Shown piece by piece: positions 1 to 11,408 of a stretch of DNA of 64,000 bases. Positions within the stretch are counted from its first letter, which is position 1; the number at the start of each line of letters is the position of its first letter. The stretch is from Hyphomicrobiales bacterium. GTDB taxonomy: Bacteria > Pseudomonadota > Alphaproteobacteria > Rhizobiales > Beijerinckiaceae. A program made the translations under genes and the position numbers. The notes below the pieces were generated by a model, which was not told the DNA's origin, searched no databases, and saw only the letters and a list, made by a program, of their open reading frames with translations. The stretch lies in the NCBI GenBank assembly GCA_028290285.1, contig JAQGKD010000120.1, positions 1 through 64,000 of the forward strand, read 5' to 3'.

Positions 1-1564
1 AGATCTCGAGCGTCGACGCGTGGCCGCGAATCTTCTTGTACATCAGCGGCTGCGTGAAGCCCGGCTCGTCGCCTTCGTTATGGCCGAAGCGGCGATAGCA
101 GAACATGTCGATGACGACAGGCTTGTGGAATTTCTGCCGGAACTCGATCGCGATCTTGGCGGCATAAACGACCGCTTCCGGATCGTCGCCGTTGACGTGG
201 AAGATCGGCGCTTCGATCATCTTCGCCACATCCGACGGATAGGGCGAGGAGCGAGAATAACGCGGATAGGTCGTGAAGCCGATCTGGTTGTTCACGATGA
301 AATGGATGGAACCGCCGGTGCGATGTCCCTTCAGGCCCGAAAGGCCGAAGCATTCCGCGATAACGCCCTGGCCCGCGAAGGCCGCGTCGCCGTGGATGAG
401 CAGCGGCAGCACCTGCGAACGCTCGACGACGTCGTTCAGCTGGTCCTGCTTGGCGCGCACCTTGCCGAGCACCACGGGATCGGCGATCTCGAGATGCGAG
501 GGATTGGCGGTGAGCGACAGATGCACCTTGTTGTTGTCGAACTCGCGGTCGGAGGAAGCACCCAGATGGTACTTCACGTCGCCCGAACCCTCGACTTCGT
601 CAGGGGTGAAGGAGCCGCCCTTGAACTCATGGAAGATGGCGCGATGGGGCTTGCCCATGACCTGCGCCAGCACGTTGAGACGGCCGCGATGGGCCATGCC
701 GAGCACGATCTCGCGCACGCCGAGCGCGCCGCCGCGCTTGATGATCTGTTCCAGCGCCGGGACCATGGCTTCGCCGCCATCGAGACCGAAGCGCTTGGTG
801 CCGCGGAAACGCAGGTCGCAGAACTTATCGAAGCCCTCGGCCTCGACGAGCTTGTTCAGGATCGCGCGCTTGCCTTCGCGGGTGAAGGTGATCTCCTTGT
901 CCGGACCTTCGATGCGCTCCTGCATCCAGGCCTTTTCGGCCGGATCGGACATGTGCATGAACTCGAAGCCGATCGTGTCGCAATAGGTGCGGCGCAGGAT
1001 GGCGAGCATTTCCGGGATCGTCGCAAAGTCGAGCCCGAGCACGTGGTCGATGAAGATCTTGCGGTCGTAATCGGCCTCGCTGAAGCCGTAGCTCGAAGGG
1101 TGCAACTCCTCGTGATCTTTCGGCGGCTCGAGGCCGAGCGGATCGAGATTGGCATGCAGATGGCCGCGCATGCGATAGGCCCGGATCATCATCAGGGCCC
1201 GGACGCTGTCGCGCGTCGCGCGCATCACGTCGGCCGGGGACACTTCCGTGCCCTTGCCCGCGGCCTTGGCCTGGATCTTGTCGCCGACCTTCTTTTCGAT
1301 CTCGCCCCAGTTTCCGTCGAGCGCGGAAACGAGTTCGCCATTTGCGTGAACGGGCCAGTTCGGCTTCGTCCAGGATGCACCGCGGGCGCTCTTCTCGACG
1401 GCGGCCGGATCGTCATTCAGGGCGGTGAAGAATGCCTGCCACTCGCCATCGACACTCGCCGGGTCCTTTTCGAACCGTGCGTAGAGATCCTCAATGTAGG
1501 CGGCATTGCCGCCATAGAGGAATGAGGTCGAGAGCAGAGCGTCGTTGATGTCCTGGCGTGCCAT
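1..1564 (-). CDS. sucA: 2-oxoglutarate dehydrogenase E1 component (partial, C-terminus outside window)
   Basis: Thiamine-diphosphate E1 subunit of the 2-oxoglutarate dehydrogenase complex, converting 2-oxoglutarate towards succinyl-CoA in the TCA cycle. The reading frame has no stop before the left edge, so only about the first 521 of roughly 980 expected residues are present. The start MARQDINDALL lies 6 nt after an AGGTGA ribosome site. The N-terminal FLYGGNAAYIEDLY segment (binding to other complex subunits), the FMHMSDPAEKAWMQERIEG block, MAHRGRLNVL and the ThDP-region GDAAFAGQGVIAE are readable. It is the last visible gene of mdh-sucC-sucD-sucA, 137 nt after sucD with a hairpin between. 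Identification is firm; the catalytic C-terminal half cannot be checked. Confidence 0.96.
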   Translation of the reverse strand, partial: MARQDINDALLSTSFLYGGNAAYIEDLYARFEKDPASVDGEWQAFFTALNDDPAAVEKSARGASWTKPNWPVHANGELVSALDGNWGEIEKKVGDKIQAKAAGKGTEVSPADVMRATRDSVRALMMIRAYRMRGHLHANLDPLGLEPPKDHEELHPSSYGFSEADYDRKIFIDHVLGLDFATIPEMLAILRRTYCDTIGFEFMHMSDPAEKAWMQERIEGPDKEITFTREGKRAILNKLVEAEGFDKFCDLRFRGTKRFGLDGGEAMVPALEQIIKRGGALGVREIVLGMAHRGRLNVLAQVMGKPHRAIFHEFKGGSFTPDEVEGSGDVKYHLGASSDREFDNNKVHLSLTANPSHLEIADPVVLGKVRAKQDQLNDVVERSQVLPLLIHGDAAFAGQGVIAECFGLSGLKGHRTGGSIHFIVNNQIGFTTYPRYSRSSPYPSDVAKMIEAPIFHVNGDDPEAVVYAAKIAIEFRQKFHKPVVIDMFCYRRFGHNEGDEPGFTQPLMYKKIRGHASTLEI

Positions 1565-1657
1565 GTCGAATCACCTGGTCAAAATATTTCGCCGAATCGT
1601 TCCCGAATTCGGGCGCCCCGTTTCCGCGCTGAGGCAGGCGGAATTGCGGCGTTGGAA

Positions 1658-1684
1658 ATCCCGCCGCGAGATACGCGGCGGGAT
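1658..1684 (-). other. Perfect 11-bp hairpin between sucD and sucA
   Basis: ATCCCGCCGCG pairs perfectly with CGCGGCGGGAT across a 5-nt loop. It lies 17 nt after the sucD stop and about 94 nt before sucA. In the direction of transcription it is followed only by TTTCC, so it is a weak intrinsic terminator at best; an attenuator, processing site or mRNA-stabilising hairpin is as likely. On the other strand it is followed by a T run, but no plus-strand gene ends here. Confidence 0.6.
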
Positions 1685-1701
1685 GTTTTTTCAGGAAGGC
1701 A

Positions 1702-2585
1702 TCAGCCCTTCAGCAGCTCGGCGAGCGTGCTTCCCAGACGTGCGGGCGAAGGAGACACGCGGATGCCAGCGGCTTCCATCGCTGCAATCTTGTCTTCTGC
1801 GCCACCCTTGCCACCCGAGATGATCGCGCCTGCATGACCCATGCGGCGGCCGGGAGGAGCCGTGCGGCCGGCGATGAAACCGACCATCGGCTTCCTGCGG
1901 CCCCGCTTGGCTTCGTCGATCAGGAACTGAGCGGCTTCTTCTTCGGCCGAGCCGCCGATTTCGCCGATCATGATGATCGAATGGGTCTTGTCGTCGGCGA
2001 GGAACATCTCGAGCACGTCGATGAACTCGGTGCCCTTGACGGGATCGCCGCCGATGCCGACAGCCGTCGTCTGGCCGAGGCCGACCTGGGTCGTCTGGAA
2101 CACGGCTTCATAGGTCAGCGTGCCGGAGCGCGAGACGATGCCGACGTTGCCGGGCTTGAAGATGTTGCCCGGCATGATGCCGATCTTGCATTCGCCGGCC
2201 GTCATCACGCCCGGGCAGTTCGGCCCGATCAGGCGCGACTTTGAACCCGAGAGCGAGCGCTTGACCTTGATCATGTCTTCCACCGGGATACCCTCGGTGA
2301 TGCAGACGATAAGGCCGATTTCAGCGGCGATGGCTTCGCAGATCGCGTCGGCCGCGCCTGGGGGCGGGACGTAGATCACGGAGGCGTCGGCGCCGGTGGC
2401 GTCACGCGCTTCGCCGACCGTGTCGAACACGGGCAGGCCGAGATGGATCGAGCCACCTTTGCCGGGCGAGGTGCCGCCGACCATCTTGGTGCCGTAGGCC
2501 ATCGCCTGCTCGGAATGGAACGTGCCATTCTTGCCGGTAAAGCCCTGGCAGATGACCTTGGTATTCGAATCGATAAGGACGGACA

Positions 2586-2586
<1 letters not shown>
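1702..2586 (-). CDS. sucD: Succinyl-CoA synthetase alpha subunit
   Basis: Alpha subunit of succinyl-CoA ligase, which makes ATP or GTP from succinyl-CoA in the TCA cycle. The 294 residues match the normal family length. An N-terminal CoA-binding Rossmann fold ([11 protein letters not shown], residues 14-24) and the active-site histidine in [13 protein letters not shown] (His251), which is phosphorylated during the reaction, are present. The start codon overlaps the sucC stop by one base (TAATG), so the two subunits are translationally coupled and made in equal amounts. Downstream comes a hairpin and then sucA. Confidence 0.98.
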
Positions 2587-3785
<1,199 letters not shown>

Positions 3786-3817
3786 TGATCGTGCTCGCAT
3801 CCCCTGAGAGGTGGAGT

Positions 3818-3840
3818 TGCCGGCGGGTAAACCGCCGGCA
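3818..3840 (-). other. Perfect 9-bp hairpin between mdh and sucC
   Basis: TGCCGGCGG and CCGCCGGCA form a perfect 9-bp stem around a 5-nt loop, 24 nt after the mdh stop. There is no following T run, so a Rho-independent terminator is unlikely. It belongs to a set of similar hairpins in the intercistronic gaps of the two TCA operons here and may set relative expression by protecting or cutting the transcript. Confidence 0.6.
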
Positions 3841-3863
3841 GGCGGAAGCCTTGAGTGCCAATG

Positions 3864-4865
<1,002 letters not shown>

Positions 4866-5076
4866 TCACAAGGAGAGCGCCGCTGCGGTGGACCGCGGCC
4901 TCTTTGACTCCGTCGCTTCCTCCTTTCAAGTCGGCCAGAAGACTAACTTTGGAACAGCGGCGTGGGCTTTACCATTGCCTGCTAGTCCCTTGGACAACAA
5001 AGCGGGAGTGACATCAATGACTTGGGGGATTTTCAACACGATGATTGCCGCCTCGCGAACGGGTCCGATAAAGGCA

Positions 5077-5105
5077 TGACAAATGACATATTTTGTCATC
5101 TGTCA
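5077..5105. promoter_or_regulatory. 29-bp near-perfect palindrome, candidate TetR operator upstream of mdh
   Basis: TGACAAATGACA and TGTCATCTGTCA are inverted repeats matching at 11 of 12 positions around the spacer TATTT; the inner ATGACA/TGTCAT is perfect. It lies 12 nt past the end of the TetR gene and 248 bp upstream of the mdh start. There is no T run on either side, so it does not look like a terminator. Dyads of this size are typical operators for TetR dimers, but the link to the adjacent regulator is inferred. A possible mdh promoter, TTGTCC-N17-TGGTAA, lies between it and mdh (minus strand, 4997 to 4969). The rest of 4830-5116 shows no gene. Confidence 0.5.
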
Positions 5106-5116
5106 GAGCGTTGCCG

Positions 5117-5725
5117 TTAGATGCGCCCACTGGAAAGGATTCGCAAAGTCAGCCTGACGCATCGTTCGCAACGCCCGTCCATCTGCGCTCGGGGGACCTC
5201 CCGGTCGAGCCGAATGGAGATTGGGCTCATGAATCGGTAAAGCGTATCGAACACCAGTGCCAGCGCACGCCTCTGGTCCGCGACGTCGAAGAGGTTCCCG
5301 GCCATGCCCTCTTCGAGCACCCTTTGCACGTCCGATTGCAGCCGGTTGCGATGTTTGCGCGCCGTGCTGCGCCCCTCCTCGACAGAGCGGCAGTAGAGAT
5401 CGAACAGATGCGGATCGGTTTCCAGCTTGTCGCGATAGGAGCGGTGCGCGGAGACGACGATGCGTTCGAGCTTGTCGAAGGCCGGGTCGGGAGCGTCGGC
5501 GATCATTCGCCATCCGGCCTCGATCGGCTTCAGCCATTGGTCGCTGATTGCGTCAAAAAGCGCTTCCTTGGACGGGAAGTAGCGGTAGACATTGCCATGG
5601 GACATGCCCGCCTCGCGCGCGACCGACACGATGGTGAGGCGCGACGCACCGAGCTGCCGGACCTGTTCGGCCGCGAGATCGAGGATGCGCAGGTCGGCAG
5701 GATCAGACGCGATCGAGGTTTTCAT
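5117..5725 (-). CDS. TetR/AcrR family transcriptional regulator
   Basis: One-component repressor or activator of 202 residues. The N-terminal helix-turn-helix is clear: LTIVSVAREAGMSHGNVYRYF then PSKEALFDAI (about residues 30-60). The C-terminal ligand and dimer domain is divergent and does not reveal the effector. It starts 8 nt after the zapE stop on the same strand, so it is probably co-transcribed with zapE. A large inverted repeat lies just beyond its 3' end, upstream of mdh, making autoregulation or control of mdh-sucCDA worth testing. The target is inferred, not shown. Confidence 0.9.
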   Translation of the reverse strand: MKTSIASDPADLRILDLAAEQVRQLGASRLTIVSVAREAGMSHGNVYRYFPSKEALFDAISDQWLKPIEAGWRMIADAPDPAFDKLERIVVSAHRSYRDKLETDPHLFDLYCRSVEEGRSTARKHRNRLQSDVQRVLEEGMAGNLFDVADQRRALALVFDTLYRFMSPISIRLDREVPRAQMDGRCERCVRLTLRILSSGRI

Positions 5726-5733
5726 GTTGGCGC

Positions 5734-6909
5734 TCAGGTTTCCACGAGGCCGCTCGTGTCACCCGAAGCTTCCGACGTCTGGGCCCCATGCGGCAAGGCC
5801 AGATATTCGCTCGACCGCATTTCGATGAGCCGCGACGCTGTGCGCTCAAACTCGAAGGCTTCGCGGCCCTCGCGCGCAAGGTAGAGACCCGTCGGCTCGG
5901 CTTCCGCCGAGGCGACGAGCTTCACGTGCTGGTCGTAGAGTGCATCGATCAGATTGATGAAGCGTTTCGCCTCGTTGCGCTTCTCTGCCCCCATCACAGG
6001 TATGCCGTCGATAACCAGCGTGTGGAACTCACGGGCAAGCGCGAGATAATCGGATGCGCCGAGGGGCTGCTCGCAAAGATCCGAGAACGCGAACCGGGCG
6101 ACCATTCCGGCCTGCTCCGGTACGGGCACATGCCGGCCGAGCACTCCGATCGAACCCGGCTTGCCATGCGCCACCCCTGTCAGTGCGGCGAACGTGCGCC
6201 CGAGCGCCATGGCGGCCGCCGCATCCGCCGGTACGTGATAGACCGGCTGGCCACTCAGCTTCTCCAGCCGAAAATCGGTGCGTGACTGCAACTCGACGAC
6301 GTCCATGCGCGCTTCGATCTGATGAATGAAGGGGACGAAAAGCGCGCGGTTGAGCCCGTTTTCGTAGAGGCGATCCGGGACGACGTTGGAAGTCGCAACC
6401 ACCACGACGCCATGCGCGAAAAGGGCCGTGAAGAGACGGCCCAGCATCATCGCGTCGGCAATATCGCTGACGGAAAATTCATCGAAGCACAGGAGCGATG
6501 CCTGACGCGCCAGATCGTCGGCGACCGGGGCGATCGGATCTTCGCCCCTGGCGGTGCCGGCCTTGAAACTCTGCCGCCAGGCATGGATGCGGGCATGGAC
6601 ATCCGCCATGAAGGCGTGGAAATGCACACGCCTTTTACGAGCCACCGGAGCGGCCTCGAAGAACAGGTCCATCAGCATGGTCTTGCCGCGCCCGACGGAG
6701 CCCCAGATGTAGAGCCCATGCACGCTTGGCCGGCGCCGACGCCCGAACAGCCGCGCCAGCGGATGCGGCTTGCCCGCAAGCCGGTAATTCCGCAATTCGT
6801 TCGCCAGCGTGTTGAGCCGAACGAGAACGGCCTCCTGAGCTGGATCGCGCTCGAGCGCACCTGCCGCGACACGGGCTTCGTAGAGATCGAGAACGGAGGG
6901 TTTGGTCAC
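5734..6909 (-). CDS. zapE: Cell division protein ZapE (AFG1-like ATPase)
   Basis: AAA+-type P-loop ATPase of the ZapE/AFG1 family, 391 residues with a GTG start. Walker A is GSVGRGKT (residues 70-77), followed by the family signature VHFHAFMADVHARIH; Walker B is LLCFDEF and the sensor region VVVVATSNVVPDRLYENGLNR. In Escherichia coli ZapE acts at the Z-ring, and the mitochondrial homologue AFG1 helps in quality control of membrane proteins; which role applies here is not known. The gene lies between the sdh operon terminator and tetR, near mdh, an arrangement common in Rhizobiales. Confidence 0.93.
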   Translation of the reverse strand: MTKPSVLDLYEARVAAGALERDPAQEAVLVRLNTLANELRNYRLAGKPHPLARLFGRRRRPSVHGLYIWGSVGRGKTMLMDLFFEAAPVARKRRVHFHAFMADVHARIHAWRQSFKAGTARGEDPIAPVADDLARQASLLCFDEFSVSDIADAMMLGRLFTALFAHGVVVVATSNVVPDRLYENGLNRALFVPFIHQIEARMDVVELQSRTDFRLEKLSGQPVYHVPADAAAAMALGRTFAALTGVAHGKPGSIGVLGRHVPVPEQAGMVARFAFSDLCEQPLGASDYLALAREFHTLVIDGIPVMGAEKRNEAKRFINLIDALYDQHVKLVASAEAEPTGLYLAREGREAFEFERTASRLIEMRSSEYLALPHGAQTSEASGDTSGLVET

Positions 6910-6953
6910 GCGTGGGATCCCGTAGTCAGCCGGACGGACCCGGCGAAAAAGAA

Positions 6954-6983
6954 AAGCCGGCGAACCCTTCGGGCCGCCGGCTT
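6954..6983 (-). terminator. Intrinsic terminator of the sdhCDAB operon
   Basis: On the minus strand AAGCCGGCG and CGCCGGCTT form a 9-bp stem enclosing an inner GCCC-GAA-GGGTT hairpin, followed by TTCTTTTTC. It lies 31 nt after the sdhB stop and before zapE, the expected place and form for a Rho-independent terminator. Confidence 0.85.
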
Positions 6984-7013
6984 CTCGAAACGGTCACGAG
7001 CTCGAGACGCCGC

Positions 7014-7793
7014 TCAGGCCTGGCGCGCCACCATCATGTTCTTGATTTCGGCGATCGCCTTGGCAGGATTGAGGCCCTTCGGGCATGCCTTGGCGCAGTT
7101 CATGATCGTATGGCAGCGATAGAGCCGGAAGGGATCTTCGAGATTGTCGAGCCGCGCGCCGGTCGCTTCGTCACGCGAGTCGATCAGCCACCGATAGGCC
7201 TGAAGCAGGGCTGCCGGGCCTAGATAGCGATCGCCGTTCCACCAATAGCTCGGGCAGGACGTCGAGCAGCAGGCGCACAGGATGCACTCGTAGAGCCCGT
7301 CGAGCTTGAAGCGGTCTTCCGGCGACTGCTTCCACTCGGCTTCCGGCTGCGGCGTGTCCGTCTGCAACCAGGGCTCGATGGACGCATGCTGCGCGTAGAA
7401 GCGTGTCAGGTCGGGAACGAGATCCTTCACGACCGGCATGTGCGGCAGCGGGTAGATCTTGATCGCGCCCTTGATGGCGCTCATATCCATCGTGCAGGCC
7501 AGCGTGTTCGTGCCGTCGATGTTCATCGCGCAGGAACCGCAGATGCCTTCGCGGCACGAGCGCCGGAAGGTCAGCGTCGGATCGACTTTGTTCTTGATCC
7601 ACAGGATGGCGTCCAGCACCATTGGCCCGCAATCGTTCATGTCGACGAAATAGGTGTCGATCCGCGGATTGGCGCCATCGTCCGGATTCCAGCGATAGAC
7701 GCGGAATTCGCGCAGATTGGTCGTGCCCTGAGGCTTCGGCCAGGTCTTTCCGGCGGTAGGCCGTGAATTTTTCGGAAGAGCCAGTTCAACCAT
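7014..7793 (-). CDS. sdhB: Succinate dehydrogenase iron-sulfur subunit
   Basis: Iron-sulfur subunit of complex II, passing electrons from the SdhA flavin to ubiquinone at the inner membrane; 259 residues. It carries the 2Fe-2S cysteines in [13 protein letters not shown], the 4Fe-4S motif [12 protein letters not shown] and the 3Fe-4S motif [17 protein letters not shown]. The start [10 protein letters not shown] fits the family; a longer in-frame version (16 residues more) runs into the intercistronic hairpin and is unlikely. It is the last gene of sdhC-sdhD-sdhA-sdhB and is followed by a strong terminator. Confidence 0.98.
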   Translation of the reverse strand: MVELALPKNSRPTAGKTWPKPQGTTNLREFRVYRWNPDDGANPRIDTYFVDMNDCGPMVLDAILWIKNKVDPTLTFRRSCREGICGSCAMNIDGTNTLACTMDMSAIKGAIKIYPLPHMPVVKDLVPDLTRFYAQHASIEPWLQTDTPQPEAEWKQSPEDRFKLDGLYECILCACCSTSCPSYWWNGDRYLGPAALLQAYRWLIDSRDEATGARLDNLEDPFRLYRCHTIMNCAKACPKGLNPAKAIAEIKNMMVARQA

Positions 7794-7815
7794 TGATTCT
7801 CTCTCGACCCTGGTT

Positions 7816-7838
7816 CGGAGGAAGCGACGCTTCCTCCG
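7816..7838 (-). other. Perfect hairpin between sdhA and sdhB
   Basis: CGGAGGAAGCG and CGCTTCCTCCG are perfect inverted repeats separated by one base, so an RNA hairpin with a 9-10 bp stem and a small CGACG-type loop can form. It lies between the sdhA stop and the sdhB ribosome site. No T run follows. It may alter mRNA stability or the ratio of the two subunits; function is inferred. Confidence 0.6.
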
Positions 7839-7875
7839 CAATCATGTCACCTGTTTGCATACGACCTGGCGGCGC

Positions 7876-9690
7876 TCAGTAAACGCGCGCCTTGGGTTCG
7901 ATATATTGGATCTCATTCGTCATCGTGTAGGTGTGCACCGGACGGTAGTCGATGGACACCGTCTTCTTCTGGTCGTCGAGCCAGGCGAGCGTGTGCTTCA
8001 TCCACTGCTTGTCGTCACGATCCGGGAAGTCCTCACGCGCATGGGCGCCGCGGCTTTCCTGTCGGTTGAGAGCCGAGTCCATCGTCACGACAGCCTGGAT
8101 GAGCAGGTTGTCAAATTCCATGGTCTCGATCAGATCCGAATTCCAGATCATGGAACGGTCTGTGATGTTGATGTCGGGCAGCTCGCTCCACACGTCGTGG
8201 ATGAGCTTGGAGCCCTCTTCCAGAATCTCGCCGGTGCGGAAAACGGCGCAATTGCTCTGCATCGTGCGCTGCATGCGATCACGCAGCTGCGCGGTCGACG
8301 TGCTGCCCTTGGCGTGACGGAAGCGATCGAGTCGCGACAGCGACAGATCGGCTGAATCCTTCGGCAGGTCGGGCTGCTTCTCACCCGGCGTCACCAGTTC
8401 GGCAGCCCGCAGGCCGGCAGCGCGACCGAACACCACGAGATCGATCAGCGAGTTCGAACCGAGGCGATTGGCGCCATGGATCGAGACGCAGGCCGCTTCC
8501 CCCAGTGCCATCAGGCCAGGCACGATCGAATCCGGATCGCCGCCCACCTTGGTCAGCACTTCCCCGTGATAATTCGTGGGGATGCCGCCCATGTTGTAGT
8601 GGACGGTCGGCAGGACCGGGATCGGCTCCTTGGTCACGTCGACGCCCGCGAAGATACGCGCGCTTTCCGAAATGCCCGGCAGGCGCTCGTGCAGCATCTT
8701 GGGATCGAGATGATCCAGATGCAGGAAGATGTGATCCTTGTTCTTGCCGACGCCGCGTCCCTCGCGGATTTCGATGGTCATTGCGCGCGACACGACGTCA
8801 CGAGAGGCGAGATCCTTGGCTGACGGCGCGTATCGCTCCATGAAGCGCTCGCCGGCGCCGTTGGTCACATAGCCGCCTTCGCCGCGTGCGCCCTCGGTGA
8901 TCAGGCAACCCGAACCGTAGATGCCCGTGGGATGGAACTGGATGAATTCCATGTCCTGAAGCGGCAGGCCGGCGCGCAGCACCATGGCGTTGCCGTCGCC
9001 CGTGCAGGTATGAGCCGACGTCGCCGAGAAGTAGGCGCGGCCATAGCCGCCCGTTGCGAGAATGACGAGGTTGCCGCGGAAGCGGTGGATCGAACCGTCA
9101 TCCATCTTGATGCAGACCACGCCACGGCAGCGGCCGGCGCTGTCCATGATGAGGTCGATGGCAAAATATTCGATGAAGAACTCGGTCTTGTTGCGCAGCG
9201 CCTGACCGTAGAGCGTGTGCAGGATGGCGTGGCCGGTACGATCCGCCGCAGCGCAGGTGCGCAGCGCCTGTCCCTGGCCGTAATTCGTCGTCATGCCGCC
9301 GAAGGGGCGCTGGTAGATCTTGCCCTCTTCTGTGCGCGAGAAGGGCACGCCCCAATGCTCGAGCTCGTAGACGGCGGCCGGCGCGTTGCGGCAAAGATAT
9401 TCGATCGCGTCCTGGTCGCCGAGCCAGTCGGAGCCCTTGACGGTGTCGTACATGTGCCAGCGCCAATCGTCAGCGCCCATGTTGCCAAGCGCCGCCGAAA
9501 TGCCGCCCTGCGCCGCGACCGTGTGCGAGCGGGTGGGGAACACCTTGGAGATACATGCAGTGCGCAGGCCGGCCTGGGAACAGCCGACGGTCGCGCGAAG
9601 GCCCGCGCCGCCAGCGCCGACGACGATGACGTCGAAGGTGTGGTCGGTGATCGGATAGGCCGCGCCCGCGTTGCCCTGAGTAGTCGCCAT
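7876..9690 (-). CDS. sdhA: Succinate dehydrogenase flavoprotein subunit
   Basis: Catalytic flavoprotein of complex II, oxidising succinate to fumarate with covalently bound FAD; 604 residues. The FAD-binding [13 protein letters not shown] near the N-terminus, the flavinylated histidine in [20 protein letters not shown], the substrate-site [12 protein letters not shown] and [21 protein letters not shown] are all present. The start is set at MATTQGNAG, which follows AAAGGTC; a version 17 residues longer would overlap the hairpin before the gene. It lies between sdhD and sdhB in the normal order. Confidence 0.98.
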   Translation of the reverse strand: MATTQGNAGAAYPITDHTFDVIVVGAGGAGLRATVGCSQAGLRTACISKVFPTRSHTVAAQGGISAALGNMGADDWRWHMYDTVKGSDWLGDQDAIEYLCRNAPAAVYELEHWGVPFSRTEEGKIYQRPFGGMTTNYGQGQALRTCAAADRTGHAILHTLYGQALRNKTEFFIEYFAIDLIMDSAGRCRGVVCIKMDDGSIHRFRGNLVILATGGYGRAYFSATSAHTCTGDGNAMVLRAGLPLQDMEFIQFHPTGIYGSGCLITEGARGEGGYVTNGAGERFMERYAPSAKDLASRDVVSRAMTIEIREGRGVGKNKDHIFLHLDHLDPKMLHERLPGISESARIFAGVDVTKEPIPVLPTVHYNMGGIPTNYHGEVLTKVGGDPDSIVPGLMALGEAACVSIHGANRLGSNSLIDLVVFGRAAGLRAAELVTPGEKQPDLPKDSADLSLSRLDRFRHAKGSTSTAQLRDRMQRTMQSNCAVFRTGEILEEGSKLIHDVWSELPDINITDRSMIWNSDLIETMEFDNLLIQAVVTMDSALNRQESRGAHAREDFPDRDDKQWMKHTLAWLDDQKKTVSIDYRPVHTYTMTNEIQYIEPKARVY

Positions 9691-9714
9691 CTTGAATGAC
9701 CTTTCGACGATGCG

Positions 9715-9731
9715 CGGGCCTCGAAGGCCCG
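9715..9731 (-). other. Perfect 7-bp hairpin between sdhD and sdhA
   Basis: CGGGCCT-CGA-AGGCCCG lies a few bases after the sdhD stop and just before the sdhA ribosome site. It is too short on its own and lacks a T run, so it is probably not a terminator. It is listed because every gap longer than 40 nt in the mdh-suc and sdh operons contains such a perfect hairpin. Confidence 0.45.
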
Positions 9732-9737
9732 AAGAAG

Positions 9738-10130
9738 TCAAGTGAAGCTGAGACGCAGCACCGCGTATACGCAGGCGAGCCCGATGCAGATCGAGAAGAA
9801 CGTGTTGGCCATAAGGCAGACGGTCTTGGCGACCTCCGTATGGATGTAATCCTCGATGATCGTCTGCATGCCGAGCATCATGTGGTAGATGCCGGCCAGC
9901 ACGAACAGCAGCATGATGATCGCAATGCCAGGCGAGCCGAGAGCCAGCCGCACGGCGTTATAGTCCTTCCCGACCAGCGTCAGCATCACCCAGACGAAGG
10001 CGATGGTGAGCGGCAGCAGGGCGAAGGAAGTCAGGCGCATGTGCCAGACGTGATGTGTGCCCGCCTTGGCCGAGCCGAGATAACGGACCTGGCGGATCGA
10101 CGTGCGCATGGAATTGGGGTCGTTCGACAT
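9738..10130 (-). CDS. sdhD: Succinate dehydrogenase membrane anchor subunit
   Basis: Cytoplasmic-membrane anchor of complex II, 130 residues with three hydrophobic segments (about residues 34-54, 63-85 and 100-125). The N-terminal [20 protein letters not shown] and the later [16 protein letters not shown] match SdhD of alphaproteobacteria; His residues in these segments are candidates for heme b ligation. GAGGAAG lies before the ATG. It follows sdhC by 24 nt and precedes sdhA. Confidence 0.95.
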   Translation of the reverse strand: MSNDPNSMRTSIRQVRYLGSAKAGTHHVWHMRLTSFALLPLTIAFVWVMLTLVGKDYNAVRLALGSPGIAIIMLLFVLAGIYHMMLGMQTIIEDYIHTEVAKTVCLMANTFFSICIGLACVYAVLRLSFT

Positions 10131-10154
10131 GTGTCAGCTTCCTCGAAACGCGGT

Positions 10155-10568
10155 TCAGCGCACCGTATAGGCGATGAGCCAGACGATGACGGTGAGGACG
10201 ATGCCGCCGATCAGCGTCGCCTGGGCGAGATATTCACGCTCCGGATGATCCATTCCGCGGCCCGTGTCCCAGATGAAATGGCGGATGCCGCCGAGCATGT
10301 GGTGGAACAGGGCCCAGGTGAAACCGAACATCACCAGCCGTCCCGGAATCGACGTCATCACGCCCGAGACGGTCGCGAAGGCGCGCGCATCCGTCGCAGC
10401 CGCGATAAGCCACCAGGCCATCAGCAGCGTACCCGCATAGAGAGCCATCCCGGTGATGCGGTGCATGATGGACATCATCATCGTCAGCATCGGACGGTAG
10501 ATCTGCAGGTGGGGAGACAAGGGCCGCCGCGCCTCGGGAGAGACGGGGCGGGATTTGGCCTCGGCCAT
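10155..10568 (-). CDS. sdhC: Succinate dehydrogenase cytochrome b556 subunit
   Basis: Membrane cytochrome b subunit of complex II, 137 residues. The family signature RPLSPHLQIYRPMLTMMMSI and HRITGMALYAG precede the first membrane span; FHHMLGGIRHFIWDTG holds the conserved histidine expected to bind heme. Three membrane spans are seen. The start MAEAKSRPV follows GAGGGCAAATCC; longer in-frame readings lack family similarity. It is the first gene of the sdhCDAB operon, 85 nt from the end of tlpA, which is on the same strand. Confidence 0.96.
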   Translation of the reverse strand: MAEAKSRPVSPEARRPLSPHLQIYRPMLTMMMSIMHRITGMALYAGTLLMAWWLIAAATDARAFATVSGVMTSIPGRLVMFGFTWALFHHMLGGIRHFIWDTGRGMDHPEREYLAQATLIGGIVLTVIVWLIAYTVR

Positions 10569-10653
10569 GGATTTGCCCTCTTTCTTGGTTTCAGGCTGGT
10601 TCACTAATGGAAGAAGCAGAGCCGTGCAACGGTTCTGACCTGCGCGACCTTCG

Positions 10654-11343
10654 TCAGGACGCAGCTTTTCGCGCTGCGGCGACGAGGCGCAGCGCGTCGG
10701 GGGAGTCCCAGGCGGCGGCTCCGGCGAGTATGCCGAGTTCGCATCCGTCGGCATCGATAAGGATGCTGGTGGGCAATCCGACAACCTTGCCGCTCCTCTT
10801 GAGCACCTGAAAAACGTCGGCCGTCGAATCAGCATAGAATGACAGGGATTTGACACCTATGTCGCGCAGGAATTGCTGCCGGCGCTCAAGCCGCGCGGTG
10901 TCGATATTCAGGGCAACGACCTCGAAGTCCTTCCCGCCCGCCTTTTCCTGCAGCCGGTCGAGCGCGGGCATTTCCTCCCGGCACGGCACGCACCAGGTGG
11001 CCCAGAGGTTGAGCAGGATCACCCGGCCACGGAAGTCAGCGAGTCGGCGCTTCTGCCCGTCGGGGCCTTCAAAGGTGATATCGACCGCGGGCTTGGGCGT
11101 CTTGGCGACTGAAAAACCTGCGACTTCGCCATGCGCGAGGGGCGCCAGCTGCGCAGCGGCCGCAGTCGCGAGGGGACATGCCTTGGCACCTGCCCCGGCG
11201 CTTTCCTTGCCGGGCAGGCCAGTCATCCCGTATAGGACCGCGACGGAAACAGCCACGACGGCAAGAACGGCGAAAGCCAGGACGGCGCCGAAGGTCTGGA
11301 GGTTCGAGCGCGGAGGCCGCGGGTCGGCCGGATCTTGCGTCAT
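10654..11343 (-). CDS. tlpA: TlpA-like thiol:disulfide interchange protein
   Basis: Membrane-anchored periplasmic thioredoxin-like protein. One N-terminal membrane segment (AVLAFAVLAVVAVSVAVLYG) is followed by a TlpA/ResA-type domain with the redox motif WATWCVPCREEMP and the cis-proline loop GLPTSILID. In Bradyrhizobium TlpA reduces partners for cytochrome oxidase copper-site assembly; the same role is likely here. The start MTQDPADPRP is chosen because it gives a normal short N-terminus; an in-frame ATG 18 codons upstream is possible. It is divergent from argH, a conserved pairing in rhizobia. Confidence 0.92.
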   Translation of the reverse strand: MTQDPADPRPPRSNLQTFGAVLAFAVLAVVAVSVAVLYGMTGLPGKESAGAGAKACPLATAAAAQLAPLAHGEVAGFSVAKTPKPAVDITFEGPDGQKRRLADFRGRVILLNLWATWCVPCREEMPALDRLQEKAGGKDFEVVALNIDTARLERRQQFLRDIGVKSLSFYADSTADVFQVLKRSGKVVGLPTSILIDADGCELGILAGAAAWDSPDALRLVAAARKAAS

Positions 11344-11408
11344 GAGACGGTGGCCTGGGCAAAAGTCATGTGGGGCGTCATTTCCCGGCGTCGGCATTGG
11401 GGGCGTAG

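Noticed and set aside
20-1525. 501-codon plus-strand open frame
   Set aside because: It lies antisense to sucA, which is clearly coding by conserved motifs; long antisense frames are common in such GC-rich sequence.
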